A stretch of 64,000 bases of DNA from Panopea generosa (lineage: Eukaryota; Mollusca; Bivalvia; Adapedonta; Hiatellidae). The translations under genes were made by a program, and so were the position numbers. Below the pieces are notes generated by a model. The model made no database searches, was not told where the DNA came from, and was given only the letters and a program-made list of their open reading frames with translations. The stretch lies in contig CM055899.1 in NCBI GenBank assembly GCA_029582155.1, positions 58,011,349 to 58,075,348 on the forward strand, in the 5' to 3' direction. Numbering within the stretch: the stretch's first letter is position 1; each line of letters starts with the position of its first letter. Shown in pieces: positions 12,046-23,817 of the stretch.

Positions 12046-13967
12046 ATTACACGTTTTGTAATATCTGCCGTGTATTATCATAGACAACGTTAAAGAAAGA
12101 CAATGTGAATTTTAAATGAATTTAGACCAAGCATCAAATAATTTAATATCTTTATGAAGATATTTCCACATGCATCTATTGAAATGAAATTATTACAATA
12201 TGAAACATCCTTTTTACTGATAGCCATAGTACCACCATTGCAAAACAGGAAGTGCTTCCGTGGGGTAGCCGCATGATGGCTGCCATAATAATCCTAGTTT
12301 CTTTTTCTCTAAAAATGCATTTTCACATTCATCATTCTAATTTAAATTTATTGTTTGGGTGGCATTGTTAATCTATTTGGTACATTTTAGAAGCATTGTC
12401 ATGTTTGAATTGTGAAATAAGAAAAAAAAAGATTTTGAGAAGGTGGGTATGAATACAATATTTTGGAAGTTTACATCCGTTTTTCAACGGTGTTTACACT
12501 TGACAGAAAAAAATCTCTTATATGACACATGATCCCTACATATTTTCATTATAATTTGGTATTGTAGAGTTTGGCAAACAAGAATTTGTAAGTTTCACTT
12601 ATTTCATTTGGGTCTCTCTATAAGTGACAATCCTTCAAACTTTTAATATCTTCTATAGAATAAAGAACAAAAATCAATGGTTGGGTTACACTTACAGTGA
12701 GGTTATCTTCTTTAAAATACAAGTTGATAGTCGTTTGATTCTTGTTTATTATTTTTATTTAAAATTACATGTTTTACACATTTTGTGATACACATGACAA
12801 CCTTTCAACTTTTATCTAATGACTCTTTCTAGAGTAGCCCAAGTTCTCCAAACGCACCGTAATGCGAATGCATTGGCAATTTCAGAACAAAAATCCATTG
12901 ACAATAGTTCGGTTTATAGTGTTGGTAATGTTTTAAATCATCACATTTTCCTGTGTACCTTTAAAACTCATATCCGTGCGTTATATATTTTTACAACAAA
13001 GTTTCGTATATTATCTAGGACAATCGCACATGCACAAGCCAATTTTAACATTTAAACTCGACTCTAGGTCGAGCAGAAACAGAAAGATAAATTATAGTGT
13101 CTGTTTTTGATGCCACGAGGTGTTCACTTCTCAGAAACTGTAAACTGGGTCAACTTGCATACGAACATAAACCTTCCATCTAGACACGAAGGTAGATGAC
13201 TTTTATTAATTAGTATTGTGTAAACTCATTTTAATAACTTATTTATAATTATTCACATGACAACACATGGTGTATCATCATATAACGGTTATATTTTGAT
13301 ACAAAGAGCATTTGCCTGAACATTAAATTGAATGTTTACATAAAAGGTTTACATTCTTTTTGACACTTGGCGTATAAATTAGATCATTTGAAACATACGT
13401 ATTATCTCCAATCAATTAATTTGCAGTCGTAACGTGTATTACAAAAGTATCAGGGACAAGATACATATAGGAAAAAAATGGCATAAGAAAGAAACACTTG
13501 CGAGCTTGTATTGTTATGATATTTAAATGTAGAATATAAATATACGTATTTATAACTCAAATACAACTCCCTTTACTAATGGTACACACTATTTGTATTA
13601 GAGTTAGTAAAACATGCTTTTTATTTAATATGGTATATTTGGAAATTTGGCAAAAAGTCATTTTTTTAAAAAAAAAATGCAATGAGAAATCAGATAACGT
13701 GTCTAAGATTAAACTCTCACGATTTTGATATTGAATTTGGAAGAGTAGTACCACAAATAGAGAAAGTGACATTGAATCTGAGTAATATTTTACCTTGATG
13801 CCCAAGATACCATAGCATTAGAGTCTTATATTTAAAACCCATATATCTTGGCCCTCTGTTCAGACATTTCCAATTATAATATTGAATAAAAAATAATAAT
13901 TTAAAACTTCGAAAAAAATGTATCTAAATCTTTTAAACTAGGAAAACTAAGCACTAAAAAAGGAATA
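12046..13967. other. non-coding stretch conserved between copies
   Basis: Aligns with 41,713-43,854 apart from a SINE inserted in copy B at 41,775. Small frames here (for example near 12,819) are frameshifted in the other copy, so they are not supported as genes. Nothing else is recognised. Confidence 0.6.
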
Positions 13968-14100
13968 TGATAATAATAAAACTGTTGTAATAACAAAACA
14001 AACTGTTGTAATAATAAAACTGTTGTACTGATAAAATGTTGGATTAATGAAACTGTTATAATAATGAAACAGTTGTAATAATAAAACTGATGTAATGAAA
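13968..14100. repeat. AATAATAAAACTGTTGTA-type short tandem array, copy A
   Basis: About 130 bp of imperfect 16-18-bp repeats of ATAATAAAACTGTTGTA and ATGAAACTGTTGTAATA. Copy B is expanded to about 460 bp (43,855-44,312). Confidence 0.85.
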
Positions 14101-14419
14101 ATCCCTATAAAATGTTACTGTTACTCATACCGTACATGTGTTTAGCCTAGTAATAAGTATATAATATTACATGTACCTGTGTGTGTGTATTATTGACGAT
14201 TTTGTAATATATTTGTTTTACGGCGTACCAACACATTGTAGGTTATTCGACGCTAACAGTAAGGAAGATTCACTCTATATGCAAAACACAACAACAAATT
14301 AACATGCAGATTAAACAATCTCGTCAACAAATGAATATGCAGAATGAACTTAGAACCTTGATACCTGCAGAACTGCAGAGTTTCAGCCAATTCTATAAAT
14401 TGTCGCTTCTTACGACATG

Positions 14420-15745
14420 CATGAGCCACAGTGATCCTATTCTTGCCATCACTCATATGGCTTCTTGTAACAAAAGGGGTTGGTAATTTAACCACAATAG
14501 TGAACATGACAAAACATGACAAAATGAACCTAACATTCATTCGGAGGACTTCTACCCCTCTGCAGAGATAGGCAGTGGTTGCTATCACTCATATGGCTCC
14601 CTGTAACCAAAGGGGTTGGTAATTTAACCACAATAATGAACATGACAAAACATGATAAAATGAACCTGACATTCATTCGGAGGACTTCTACCCCTCTGCA
14701 GAGATCGGCAGTGATTTTATTCTTGCCATAACTCATATGGCTCCCTGTAACCACATGGGTTGGTAATTTAACCACAATAGTGAACATAACAAAACATGAT
14801 AAAATGAATCTGACATTCATTCGGAGGACTTCTACCCTTCTGCAGAGATCGGCAGTGATATAATTCTTGCCATTACCAATATGGCTCCCTGTAACCACAC
14901 ATGGGTTGGTAATTTAACCACAATAACGAACATGACAAAACATGATAAAATGAACCTGACATTCATTCGGAGGACTTCTACCCCTCTGCAGAGATCGGCA
15001 GTGGTTACTATCACTCATATGGCTCCCTGTAACCACACAGGGGTTGGTAATTTAACCACAATAGTGAACTTGACAAAACATGATAAAATGAACCTGACAT
15101 TCATTTGAAGGAATTCTACCCCTCTGCAGAGATCGGCAGTGATTTTATTCTTGCCATCACTCATATGACTCCCTGTAACCACACAGGGGTTGGTAATTTA
15201 ACCACAATAGTGAACATGACAAAACATGATAAAATGAACATGATATTTATTTGGAGGACTTCTATCCTTCTGCAGAGATCAGGTGATTTTATTCTTGCCA
15301 TTATCATATGGCTCCCTGTAACCACACAGGGGTTGGTAATTTAACCACAATAAGGAACATGACAAATCATGATAAAATGAACCTGACATTCATTTGGAGG
15401 ACTTCTATCCCTCTGCAGACATCGGCAGTGTTTTTATTCTTGCCATCACTCATATGGCTCCTTGTTACCACACAGGGTTTGGTAATTTAACCACAATAAG
15501 GAACATAATAAAACAAGATAAAATAAACCGGACATCCATTCGGAGGACTTCGATCCCTCTGTAGAGATTGGCAGTGATTTTATTCTTGCTATCACACATA
15601 TGCTCCCTGTAACTACACAGGAGTTGATAATTTAACCGCATTAGTGAACATGACGAAACATGATAAAATGAACTTGACATTCATTCGGAGGACTTCTACC
15701 CCTCTCAAGAGATCGGCAGTGATTTTATTTTTGCCCGGAACCACA
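14420..15745. repeat. 145-bp tandem repeat, copy A (about 9 copies)
   Basis: Units of about 145 bp are marked by ATCGGCAGTGATTTTATTC, CATATGGCTCCCTGTAACC, GGGTTGGTAATTTAACCAC and GGAGGACTTCTACCCCTC. The marker GGCAGTG recurs near 14,569, 14,706, 14,851, 14,997, 15,136, 15,425, 15,570 and 15,714. Copy B keeps about four units (44,590-45,195), 146 bp apart. Open frames across the units are artefacts. Confidence 0.94.
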
Positions 15746-16470
15746 GGGGTTCATTGTAAATGAGCACAAAGGCAAACGTTTACTGATATTGCTTATAAGA
15801 TTCGATGACATTTTATTTCGACGTTTTGTTTTTGTTCATGTATACAATGTATATAAGCTGATGCGTAGTAACTTATTTATCACAAAATGTAGAATATAAA
15901 AGTTTAAACTTGATAAACAGACAGCGCAACACGTGGGCATTGTTGATCTTTATTTATGAAATTCGTCAGTAGTTCTGACTGTAGCTAATAACCAGAGTGT
16001 ATTCTTTGCACGTGCATGACGAGATGATAAAAGCAATGATTATGAAAAACAGATTTAGCATTGTGTGTCATAAGAGATATATAGCACATTGCCAGATCTT
16101 ACAGTACGATGGTGCTAAACTGGTGGTGAAACTGCCAAATTTAAGAATTAAGAATTTGTTTCAGATGCCGTCCTACTTAAATTGGTAATGCACTCATTCT
16201 TTTAAGAATCAACATACGTGGGTTGTATAATAGGACGGTCACGTGTTTTATCCAATGCGTTTTAATTTGGTTTGAAAGAGAATAGCATGCTTTATGAGAT
16301 GGTGTTTCGTCCGTCTGTGTTATTGAGAGCATAACAGCAGCTTCATAAATTGATATACCAGGCCTAAAGATAAAACAAAGTAGCCAGATTATCATTAGTT
16401 TGGACATATTCGGCCAATTCCGTTATCACTCGGTGTTAGAATCAATAAGGATAATCGCAATGTTGATAAT
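15746..16470. other. non-coding stretch conserved between copies
   Basis: Aligns closely with 45,196-45,925. A 63-codon frame near 15,997 is frameshifted in copy B. No gene or mobile element is recognised. Confidence 0.55.
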
Positions 16471-16565
16471 ATGTGACGGTCTTTCTCCACCAATAAAACT
16501 GGATATGCCATATATAACCTGAAATGTGTTGAAACTGGTGTTCAACCCCATTTAAATAAAAAAAA
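16471..16565 (+). mobile_element. SINE family 1, 3' fragment, copy A
   Basis: Only the 3' half of the tRNA-Leu-like SINE is present: CTCCACCAATAAAACTGGA, GCCATATATAACCTGAAATG, TGTTGAAACTGG, ending in an A-rich tail. The counterpart is 45,928-46,020 in copy B, so it predates the duplication. Confidence 0.8.
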
Positions 16566-16799
16566 ACACAAAAAAATAATAACTTCTGATGACAGGTTTA
16601 ACTGTACCATTATCGTCAAAACACTCCCAGCATATAGTATTATCCTTATCACTTAAATGCACATTCCATGCGAACTGAGACGATATGAACCACACTGACT
16701 GGGCCAATGCGACTACTTCCGTTATTTCAACCTGAAAACGGCCAGTAAAGCAACACGTGATAAAAAGAATGTATTGTTATGCCGAAAATATATACTTTG

Positions 16800-16935
16800 A
16801 ATGGTATTTTAATGGGGTTTAACGCCATTTTCAACATATTTCTGGTTATGTGTGGCGTTTCCAGTTGAACTGGACTCGAACCTACGACCTTAGCGTTGAG
16901 AGGTAAGTGATATTGAGACGGCGCTTTAAAACTGA
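16800..16935 (-). mobile_element. SINE family 1, internally deleted, copy A
   Basis: Minus-strand element: the 3' end (AATGGGGTTTAACGCCATTT) is joined to the tRNA-like head (GGACTCGAACCTACGACC, TGAGACGGCG) with the middle of the body missing. The same deleted form is at 46,258-46,385 in copy B. Confidence 0.8.
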
Positions 16936-17391
16936 CCGAAAAAATATGCCATCAATTTGTTTGTATTGATAGTTATTTTTCTATCTTTTATAAAATTAAG
17001 TTAAATAACAGTTAGCAAGAACAATAACCGAGGCATGGATATAACTTAGAGAGAAAGGGGAGTTATCTGCCGTTGAGAACGAAACGATAAGACATGTTAG
17101 TAAGTATGTATTAGAATTAGTATTATTACACACTACTAGTTTTATAATTAACCAATGGCATTATATTGAAATTTGTGTTATTTAATTTGCATAATGTCAA
17201 GGACAATCAAATAACAACAACCATGTGACTGTGCAAAATGTGCTTTATTTTGCATCTGAGCAGAGCTGGGTGCTATTTCATGCACAACCTATCAAAAGAA
17301 AACCAGTGTTACCTTATGTCTAAAATATATCATAATATTTGAAAGAGATGTATCGAATAACCTTAATTACATTGTATTATACACATTCTAG

Positions 17392-17505
17392 CCGATTTAG
17401 TTTATACTAGTTTCTTTTAGCTCGATTGCGATCAAAGCTCAGAGTGTATATAAACTGCTCTCGAGTCTGCTTCCTGGATAGAACCAGGAACTAGGACATG
17501 TTACA
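17392..17505 (-). mobile_element. SINE family 3, 3' fragment, copy A
   Basis: Reverse-strand match to the tail of the SINEs at 24,935 and 55,487: TTTAGCTCGATTGCGAT and CTCGAGTCTGCTTCCTGG. A shorter counterpart is at 46,868-46,938 in copy B. Confidence 0.65.
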
Positions 17506-17616
17506 TGATTGCCACAGTAGCTTGTGTTAAATAAATAAATTTCAGACAGCAATAATTGAACCATTGGCGAACTTTAATTAAAACGTATGTACTTACACAT
17601 TAAATTATTGCACACT

Positions 17617-17691
17617 CTCAGATAATCGCCGAGGTGGTTGGAATAATTTACGATAATCGGCGAGGTGTTCCGAATGATCTCCGAGCTTAAT
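17617..17691. repeat. 43-bp direct repeats left of the inverted-arm element, copy A
   Basis: About 1.7 units of a sequence with GATAATCGGCGAGGTG and CCGAATGATCTCCGAGC. The same unit occurs in the same orientation, not inverted, right of the element at 21,279-21,400, where GATAAT recurs at 21,292, 21,335 and 21,378 (exact 43-bp spacing). This suggests the element inserted into a small pre-existing tandem array. Confidence 0.7.
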
Positions 17692-18329
17692 TAGTCTGTT
17701 ACCCTGCCCAACTTCATTCTATTACCCCATCATTACGAAGGTCAGGTATTAGCTAGCGCCATCTTTATTTCCGTTTTTGTAAACAAACACAGAACGTGCG
17801 TTTATGATGTGACTTGAAAAAACTTTTTTTATACCGTTGTGGGGAATCAATGTACATGGTCATGTTCTTTCGATCTAATGCAACACATAGTATAGATGAA
17901 CTGCAATTAAGTTGTTTGCACCGAAATTATGACCAATGGATCATGTTTTTAAATGGGTTCCAAAACACGTTTACAAAGTCTAATTTTTTCGTTAGGTGTG
18001 GCCTTCTCTTCTGAAAAAGGCCCTTCGTATTTATGAAATTAGGTCTGTTTTTATTATTTTTATCATCCCACCCATCGAATTCTAATGCTGAAAATGCCCA
18101 AGCACACACCTACTAACTTGGTTTAGAAGATGTAGAGGGACAGTTTTTATATTATTTGGATGTCTGATGTGCTTTCACGAGACACATAAAAACAATCTTT
18201 AAATGCTTATTAGAGACGTTCAATATGTTGCACTAACACACATACTAGTTTCACTTTCTTTATATTTAAATCACACGCATACAAAAAATCATGCTTTTAA
18301 GGTATAGATTGGTGATAACAATATAATCT

Positions 18330-18392
18330 TGCTGGCTGCTGTCCTTCAGTTTAGACTAGGGACACTGGGTTCGACTCCCAGAAGATTAATAC
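18330..18392 (+). other. tRNA-like segment with B-box inside the left arm
   Basis: Contains GGGTTCGACTCCCAG, matching the pol III B-box, preceded by CTTCAGTTTAGACTAGGG. The inverted counterpart at 20,695-20,760 reads GGAGTCGAACCC. It is also present in copy B at 47,815-47,878. There is no good A-box or acceptor stem, so it is a tRNA-derived relic and not a gene. Confidence 0.5.
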
Positions 18393-19479
18393 ATATGTCA
18401 TCGATAACATGGCTTTAGAAGCAGGCTTCTTTTTATTATTTATTTTAATATTTACTTTACTTTTCCAAACCAAGACGCTTTATACAAAGAGTTGATATAT
18501 TGAGACAAGCCTTGGTAAGACAGGATTTCCAGAGTGCAGTAGCTTTAGCCACAGAGATAAGCAGACGTCTGGGTGGTGGCATGACGTTATTCTAAGTCAT
18601 ATGCATTATAATGAATTGTCATACCCATGCTAAATCACCTAGAACTGGATTAGTTAATTAAGGCACATTATACTATACAGACAGTAGCTACCATTTCCCT
18701 TATAATGCTAGTAATTTTGCACATTATTCGAGGGTCCATTGGTGAGTTACTATAAAATGAAATGTTACTAGTGAGCTCATTCCACCAATACCACCAGGTT
18801 CCTGTTTCACCAATACAATATTTATTCTTAAATACTTAAAAACTTAAATATAAGAAAAGCAGTCAGGTGATCACGATTTTTAGACTGATTCAAGTAAACC
18901 TGCATAATGTTTTATTGGTATTGATTATAATTTAGAAAAATAACTATATGTAGTCAAAACTTAGTTAGATTTTTAAGCATGTATTTAAGAAAAAATGTTG
19001 GTGAAACAGAAATCAGGTCATTTGCCATCAGAGACCACATATTGAGAGATGTTTGGTAAATTCATGTACTCAAATGACCTTAAATCACAAAGTATACAAT
19101 TTATTATTTTTATCTTTACACCATTCAATTTGGCTATCCTTATACCATGTAGAAAAACAAGTTGCAAGCTTAAGCTTTTCCTCGTGAGCTCAACGCAACC
19201 GGTTGAGCAGTCCATGTACTAAGAATTAATCTGAGATGATATTGTCATATTTTATATTACAGCTTGAGATGACATTGTCATATTTTATATTACAGCTTAC
19301 CCTTATCAAATTTTTGCACGGGCATACATGCTCCAATTCTGCACCATGGGTTATATAAGTACTTGTTTAAATCGAACAGCCATACTTCAATATTTAATTT
19401 GATATATATATTGATGAGATAAATATTTTCAAAATCCCTGTGAGCTCCCCTGTAACGCAGCCACAACCCAGATTGAAGC

Positions 19480-19862
19480 CCCGACAGCATGGAAAGGCAT
19501 TTTGGTAATTTATCCCTTGTGAATACAGTTAGTGATAAGACTAACGTAATGTGTATATACACATTTAGGGATATGTTATCATACATATATGACTATGCAC
19601 TCACATACAAAAAAAGTACATATTTCTTCTCCTTTTATTTTTGTCTAAGGAAAAAGTCCCGACTACCAGCTGGTGAGAGCTCTGTTCTGCCAGCTACTTA
19701 GTCCTGCAGTAGATGTCGAAAGGAACTTCGGTAAGTTACTGTTGGTGTTGAGACTAATGGTATGTACAGATACCTATTAAGCATAAATTATCATACACAT
19801 GTGACTGTGCACACACATACAAAAAAGTGCATAACTCTTTTTTATTTTCAGACTAGTAAAAA
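19480..19862 (+). pseudogene. duplicated exon-intron piece in the transposon interior
   Basis: Two similar blocks of about 220 bp. The first has GGAAAGGCATTTTGGTAATT then TCATACATATATGACTATGC; the second has CGAAAGGAACTTCGGTAAGT then TCATACACATGTGACTGTGC. The second includes a consensus donor TTCG|GTAAGT and acceptor TTTTTATTTTCAG (19,838-19,850) and could encode LVRALFCQLLSPAVDVERNFG. This may be a remnant of a transposase gene, but I recognise no family. Copy B repeats the layout at about 48,985-49,385. Confidence 0.35.
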
Positions 19863-21278
19863 TTCACCTGTGGGAAAAATGAAAAGATGCCCCAGTCTCT
19901 GGTGCTGGTGCACCGTCTGACAAGAGAATCCGAAGAAAAGCGAAACTTCCAGCCTACAACACAGAATACCATATATGACGGGCAGATATAATAGTGGAGG
20001 AAGACCTCAAATGCATGTACTAAGAAATGCCTTACACAGCGCTTGAGAAAGTGTTGAAGGTGTTTTACGCACTCTTACTCCAGCGCTTGCACTAAATCCT
20101 GCGGAGTATCCTGATTTCTAACTAAAGACATAAAAAATGAAAATTATAAAAATAACAATCGTATATCACTTAACAGATAATCTTTATGACAACAGGGTCT
20201 GGTTTGTACATATGTTCAGGATTTACTTGTTTGGCTATGGTATGGATGAAGTTATCAATCCTCTGGGAGTCGAGGCTACTGTCCTTAGTCTAAGACATGG
20301 TCTCATCTTTCAGACCGGACCTATTTATCATCAGTAACCTTTGCATTAACAGCATGCTATCAATTTTTACATGGAAGTATATGTTTAAGCTCGCTGACAT
20401 TTGCAGCAGTAGATGAAACCAAATGGTTGAGGTGATATAAATAAGAAAAACAGCTCCAATTTCACAGTATAAGTGGCCATCTTAATAACTAGGTATCAAA
20501 CTTACATTAACAAACTGGGACAGCTGGGACTGGAACTCATAACATCATAGGCATAGTGCATAAATAACCTTAAGCATACCTGTGGGGTGGGTCAATGTCA
20601 ACATTAAAACGATTTTCATTTTACCATTGAAAAATAAAATAAAGAAATAAAAAAAAAATGCTTCTAAAGTTATGGTATTGATAACGTGTGTATTAAACGC
20701 CTAGGAGTCGAACCCAGTGTTCATAGTCTAAACTCAAGGACAGCTACCAGCAAGATTATTTTGTTATCAACAAACATGCCTTAATTTAACATACTTTTTA
20801 AATATTATTTTGTAAACATGTGATTTAAATATTTAGAAATTAAAGCTATTAGATGTGTTGCAGAGAAAAGAACAATCATCTTTGTATTTTCGCAAACAAG
20901 TATAAACGAAGAAAGCAAGGAATTCGAGAGGTCCTTGAAGAAAAGAACCATACTTCGTCAGTTATGGTATTAATGAAATTCGATGGGTGGGGTAATAAAA
21001 TAATAAAACAGTTCTATTTTCAAAAATACAAATGGCCTTTTAAATAACAGGGTATCAAACGAAAGGTCGTGCCTTGGGCTATCCAGAAATAATGTGTCAT
21101 AGTAAAAGGCCACGTCTCCGTGAAAGCTTGTTTTTGGACAGATTAAAAAACTTCACCCATTGGTCATAATTTCGGTGCAAAAAACTTAATTGCACTCTAT
21201 TTGTACTATGTGTCGCATCAGATACCTGACGTTCGTTATGGAGGGTAACGGAATGACGTAGGCCAGGGTACCATACTA

Positions 21279-21400
21279 CGAGCTCAATTAGGATAATCGG
21301 TGAGGTGATCCAAATGATCTCTGAGCTCAATTAAGATAATTGGCGAGGTGGTCCGAATGATCTCCGAGCTCAATTAGGATAATCGCCGAGGTGATACGAA
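21279..21400. repeat. 43-bp direct repeats right of the inverted-arm element, copy A
   Basis: About 2.8 units, exactly 43 bp apart, each with GATAATCGGCGAGGTG and GATCTCCGAGCTCAATTA. Copy B keeps only about one unit (51,135-51,183), followed by a (GA)n run. Confidence 0.85.
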
Positions 21401-22066
21401 TGGGGTTTGCTGCTAGCTGCTCCAAGACGTTGTTATTTCTTCTGTTTATAATTATTGTACTTATTATTTCTTATTATCAGTACAGCCAAATCTTTCTTAA
21501 GCAGTCAATCAAGGAAAGATTAATACATAAATTTGCTCTGAAAGCAAAGAAATGGGAAATAGCAAAAAAGACTGCTTATGACAGTTGACTGCTTATAAGA
21601 GATGACCGCTTACGCAGGTTTGACTTATAACATATTGATTGTGTCTATTTTGCTGTCGTGGTGCTGTGTTGTGATCGTAGATCTCTGATAATCGTTTTTG
21701 ATAATTAGTTGATATCCATTGATTGTGGGCTATAAACACGCAAGTGCTGTTTTATGTCGATTAAATTATTTGTTGTTGATTGTCATATATTCAGAATTCA
21801 CATTATTTAACAAGTGAAAGTGGTTCAGAAGCAAGCTACATAGCTTTTTCGTGTCACAAACTCATAAGTGAAATATAAAGACTGTTAACTGTTAAATTTA
21901 TGTGCTAAACAGTTATTGTCAAAGTCATTTTCTTTATTATATTTGATGTATGTAGACGTCAAGTATATCAGCTTCGCTAACATAGTGTCATTGAATCTTT
22001 ACAGTTTTAACCTGGCTGGACTCTGAACTCACTCTCATAGTTTTCTCGTGCAAACATTTAAAGAAT
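21401..22066. other. right part of copy A, no gene seen
   Basis: 21,401-21,940 is absent from copy B, where a (GA)n tract takes its place. It carries GACCGCTTACGCAGGTTTGA, a motif that also appears at 54,126 after the LINE, hinting at a repeat. 21,945-22,066 aligns with 51,325-51,450. Confidence 0.5.
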
Positions 22067-22281
22067 ACGTATGGTGCCGAACGTTATCTAGTAAACATAC
22101 ATTGTAACACTATTATATTTGTCAGAAAGGGTACTTCACGGAAGTTTATGAGTGTGTATACATATACTTGGACGTATGGTGCCGAACGTTATTTAGTAAA
22201 CACACATTGTAACACTATTATATTTTGTCAGAAAGTGTACTTCACGGAAGTTTATGAGTGTGTATACATATACTTGGACGT
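22067..22281. repeat. two-copy 105-bp tandem duplication at the right edge of copy A
   Basis: ACGTATGGTGCCGAACGTTA starts at 22,067 and again at 22,172; both copies run through GTACTTCACGGAAGTTTATG to TATACTTGGACGT. Copy B has one diverged copy (about 51,455-51,540), where homology ends. The segmental-duplication breakpoint is therefore at or inside this repeat. Confidence 0.85.
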
Positions 22282-23504
22282 TGCGGTACCTTAGACAAAA
22301 ATAAACAATTGTGCGCATGTATTTCTGATGAATAAATTATTTAATGTTTCATAAAGTGCTGTGGTCGGTTATGGGATATTGAGTTATTTCATGAACATGC
22401 TATTTCATTAATAACAAATTAATCTGCATGATTAGAGGATACAGTTTCCGTGATGATTGATATACGACATTGTTGGCGCATTCTTATCTCATCGCTGATT
22501 CAAGTGGGAAAGTTGCCAGTTACTTGCGGAAATGGGATGTGCTCGAGTACTGATTTGGTGTGTGTAAATGTTTGCAGGATAGAAAACAACTATAAATTGT
22601 AGAAGGTATGTCTATTTTATGTGTGTTATTAATCACGAACATGAAAACAGAGTACATGAAGGGGTATATGATAGCTATACTCGAACAAAGTGTTTCATTA
22701 TTAGTCTGACAAATGTGTTTAGTTTTAATAACAAGGACATATTTTTTGTTGAAAAAAGTTCCTTGAATTTTAGGTCTTCTACGGAACTTCGTTAGGATAA
22801 ATTAATCGAATATCAATTACATACACTGTGGTGCATTAATCTGGAAATTGTTGTATTTGTTCTTTTATTTTACTGATAAAATATTACTACAGTCATGTTC
22901 TTCAAAATCAGTATATTCACAGTTAACAATTTTATGTCACAAAAAGCTGTGTAACATGTAGTGGCAAAATCTGTTTACGTCTCACTACACAGTCGCTTCC
23001 CTTTTATGTCACAGCAGCAATAAAAAATCCCTATGTAATTTAGTTTGATTTATTTTCAAAATGGTGCGTAGAGGCTGTGATTAGAGTAGAGTAGTGGTAG
23101 ATGAAAAATGAAAAAAAGATGACAAAGTGTACACTGTAATACGACATCACTGGTGTTAGAAAAATGACTTATATTATAGGATTTTGATAGAAACATGTAT
23201 TAATGAGCATTTGAGGACTTTCATTTCTTTAAATAAAACAACACATTAGGGTGTAACTACACTGTCTTTCAAAATACTAAGCTAGTCAACCTATCTGTAA
23301 GTGCGCATTTTATATTGGGATACATTCCTGCTGTGAAATAAAACACCTTTCATGTCGATTTTGTTTATCGTAGAAATCTTTGACTTTATTTTATATATGA
23401 TAAAGAACACTTTTCAAATGTATAGTAACACATCTAACCTAGAAATGAATCCACAGATATAAAAATACATCAGATTAATTTTGTAATTTATTTATTATGT
23501 TGTA
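22282..23504. other. spacer between duplicates, with a SINE family 4 body fragment
   Basis: At about 22,455-22,560 a body fragment of SINE family 4 is seen (CTGATTCAAGTGGGAAAGTT, GTGCTCGAGTACTG). The rest is AT-rich with no gene or repeat that I recognise. Confidence 0.55.
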
Positions 23505-23817
23505 GACCGCAGCGTGGTCTAGTGGTAGAGCGTCTGACTCGCATGCGGAATGTCGTGGGTTCGATCCCCGGCCGGGTCATAACAAATCGTACTAAAAGCT
23601 TCCTCGCTGGACGCTCAGCATTTAGAGGAGAGTTCTAGGTCTGGTCGGCCAGTTGTCAGTATAATGTGACTGGGTGGGGTATCATACCATGTGTCTGTGA
23701 CATGATACTCCAGTGTGACAGACCTCAGGATACTGTCTCAAGTAGATACCATCGCGATCTGACTGAAAAATTGTTGAAAGGGACGCTAAACACCATACAA
23801 CAATAACAACAACAACT
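23505..23817 (+). mobile_element. SINE family 2, full-length, tRNA head
   Basis: Starts with a tRNA-like head: A-box TGGTCTAGTGGTAGAGCG and perfect B-box GGGTTCGATCCCC, closing with CCGGCCGGGTCAT. The body includes GAGAGTTCTAGGTCTGG and GGGGTATCATACCATGTG, and the tail is (ACA)n-rich. Another copy is at 27,870-28,120; a reverse fragment is at 55,821-55,967. The head is the most tRNA-like in the window, but the shared body shows that it is a SINE. Confidence 0.85.

Larger units (their letters stand above)
17692..21278. mobile_element. transposon-like element with long inverted arms, copy A (3.6 kb)
   Basis: The left end TAGTCTGTTACCCTG and right end CAGGGTACCATACTA are inverted. Copy B has the cleaner pair TAGTCTGGTACCCTG / CAGGGTACCAGACTA. 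The inverted arms are long and imperfect: 17,692-18,460 pairs with 20,640-21,278. Examples are TTTGCACCGAAATTATGACC (17,917) against GGTCATAATTTCGGTGCAAA (21,162), and a tRNA-like segment at 18,330-18,392 against 20,695-20,760. The flanks read CGAGCTTAAT and CGAGCTCAAT, a possible 10-bp target duplication. The interior (18,460-20,640) has no intact transposase that I can recognise, only a duplicated exon-like piece at 19,480-19,860. The superfamily is not assigned. Confidence 0.72.
402..22281. repeat. segmental duplication, copy A
   Basis: This block of about 21.9 kb is collinear, in direct orientation, with about 32,288-51,540. Shared landmarks in the same order are: C1q exon (759 / 32,626), coiled-coil exon (4403 / 34,881), tRNA-like SINE (7471 / 37,831), MITE (7797 / 38,152), second SINE (8427 / 38,768), 30-bp array, 101-bp array, 17-bp array, 145-bp array and an inverted-arm transposon (17,692 / 47,140). 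The right edge lies near the motif ACTTCACGGAAGTTTATGAG. Length differences come mainly from arrays and local insertions or deletions. Hand-aligned single-copy blocks differ by roughly 2-10%. Confidence 0.93.

Noticed and set aside
12819..13055. 78-codon plus-strand frame with a partial counterpart at 42,734-42,991
   Set aside because: The reading frame shifts between copies after about 50 residues and the start is not shared, so coding is not supported.
23505..23580. Candidate tRNA gene (A-box TGGTCTAGTGGTAGAGCG, perfect B-box)
   Set aside because: The same head plus a 170-bp shared body recurs at 27,870 and the body again at 55,821, so it is a SINE and not a tRNA gene. The same reasoning applies to the heads at 8427, 24,935 and 55,487.
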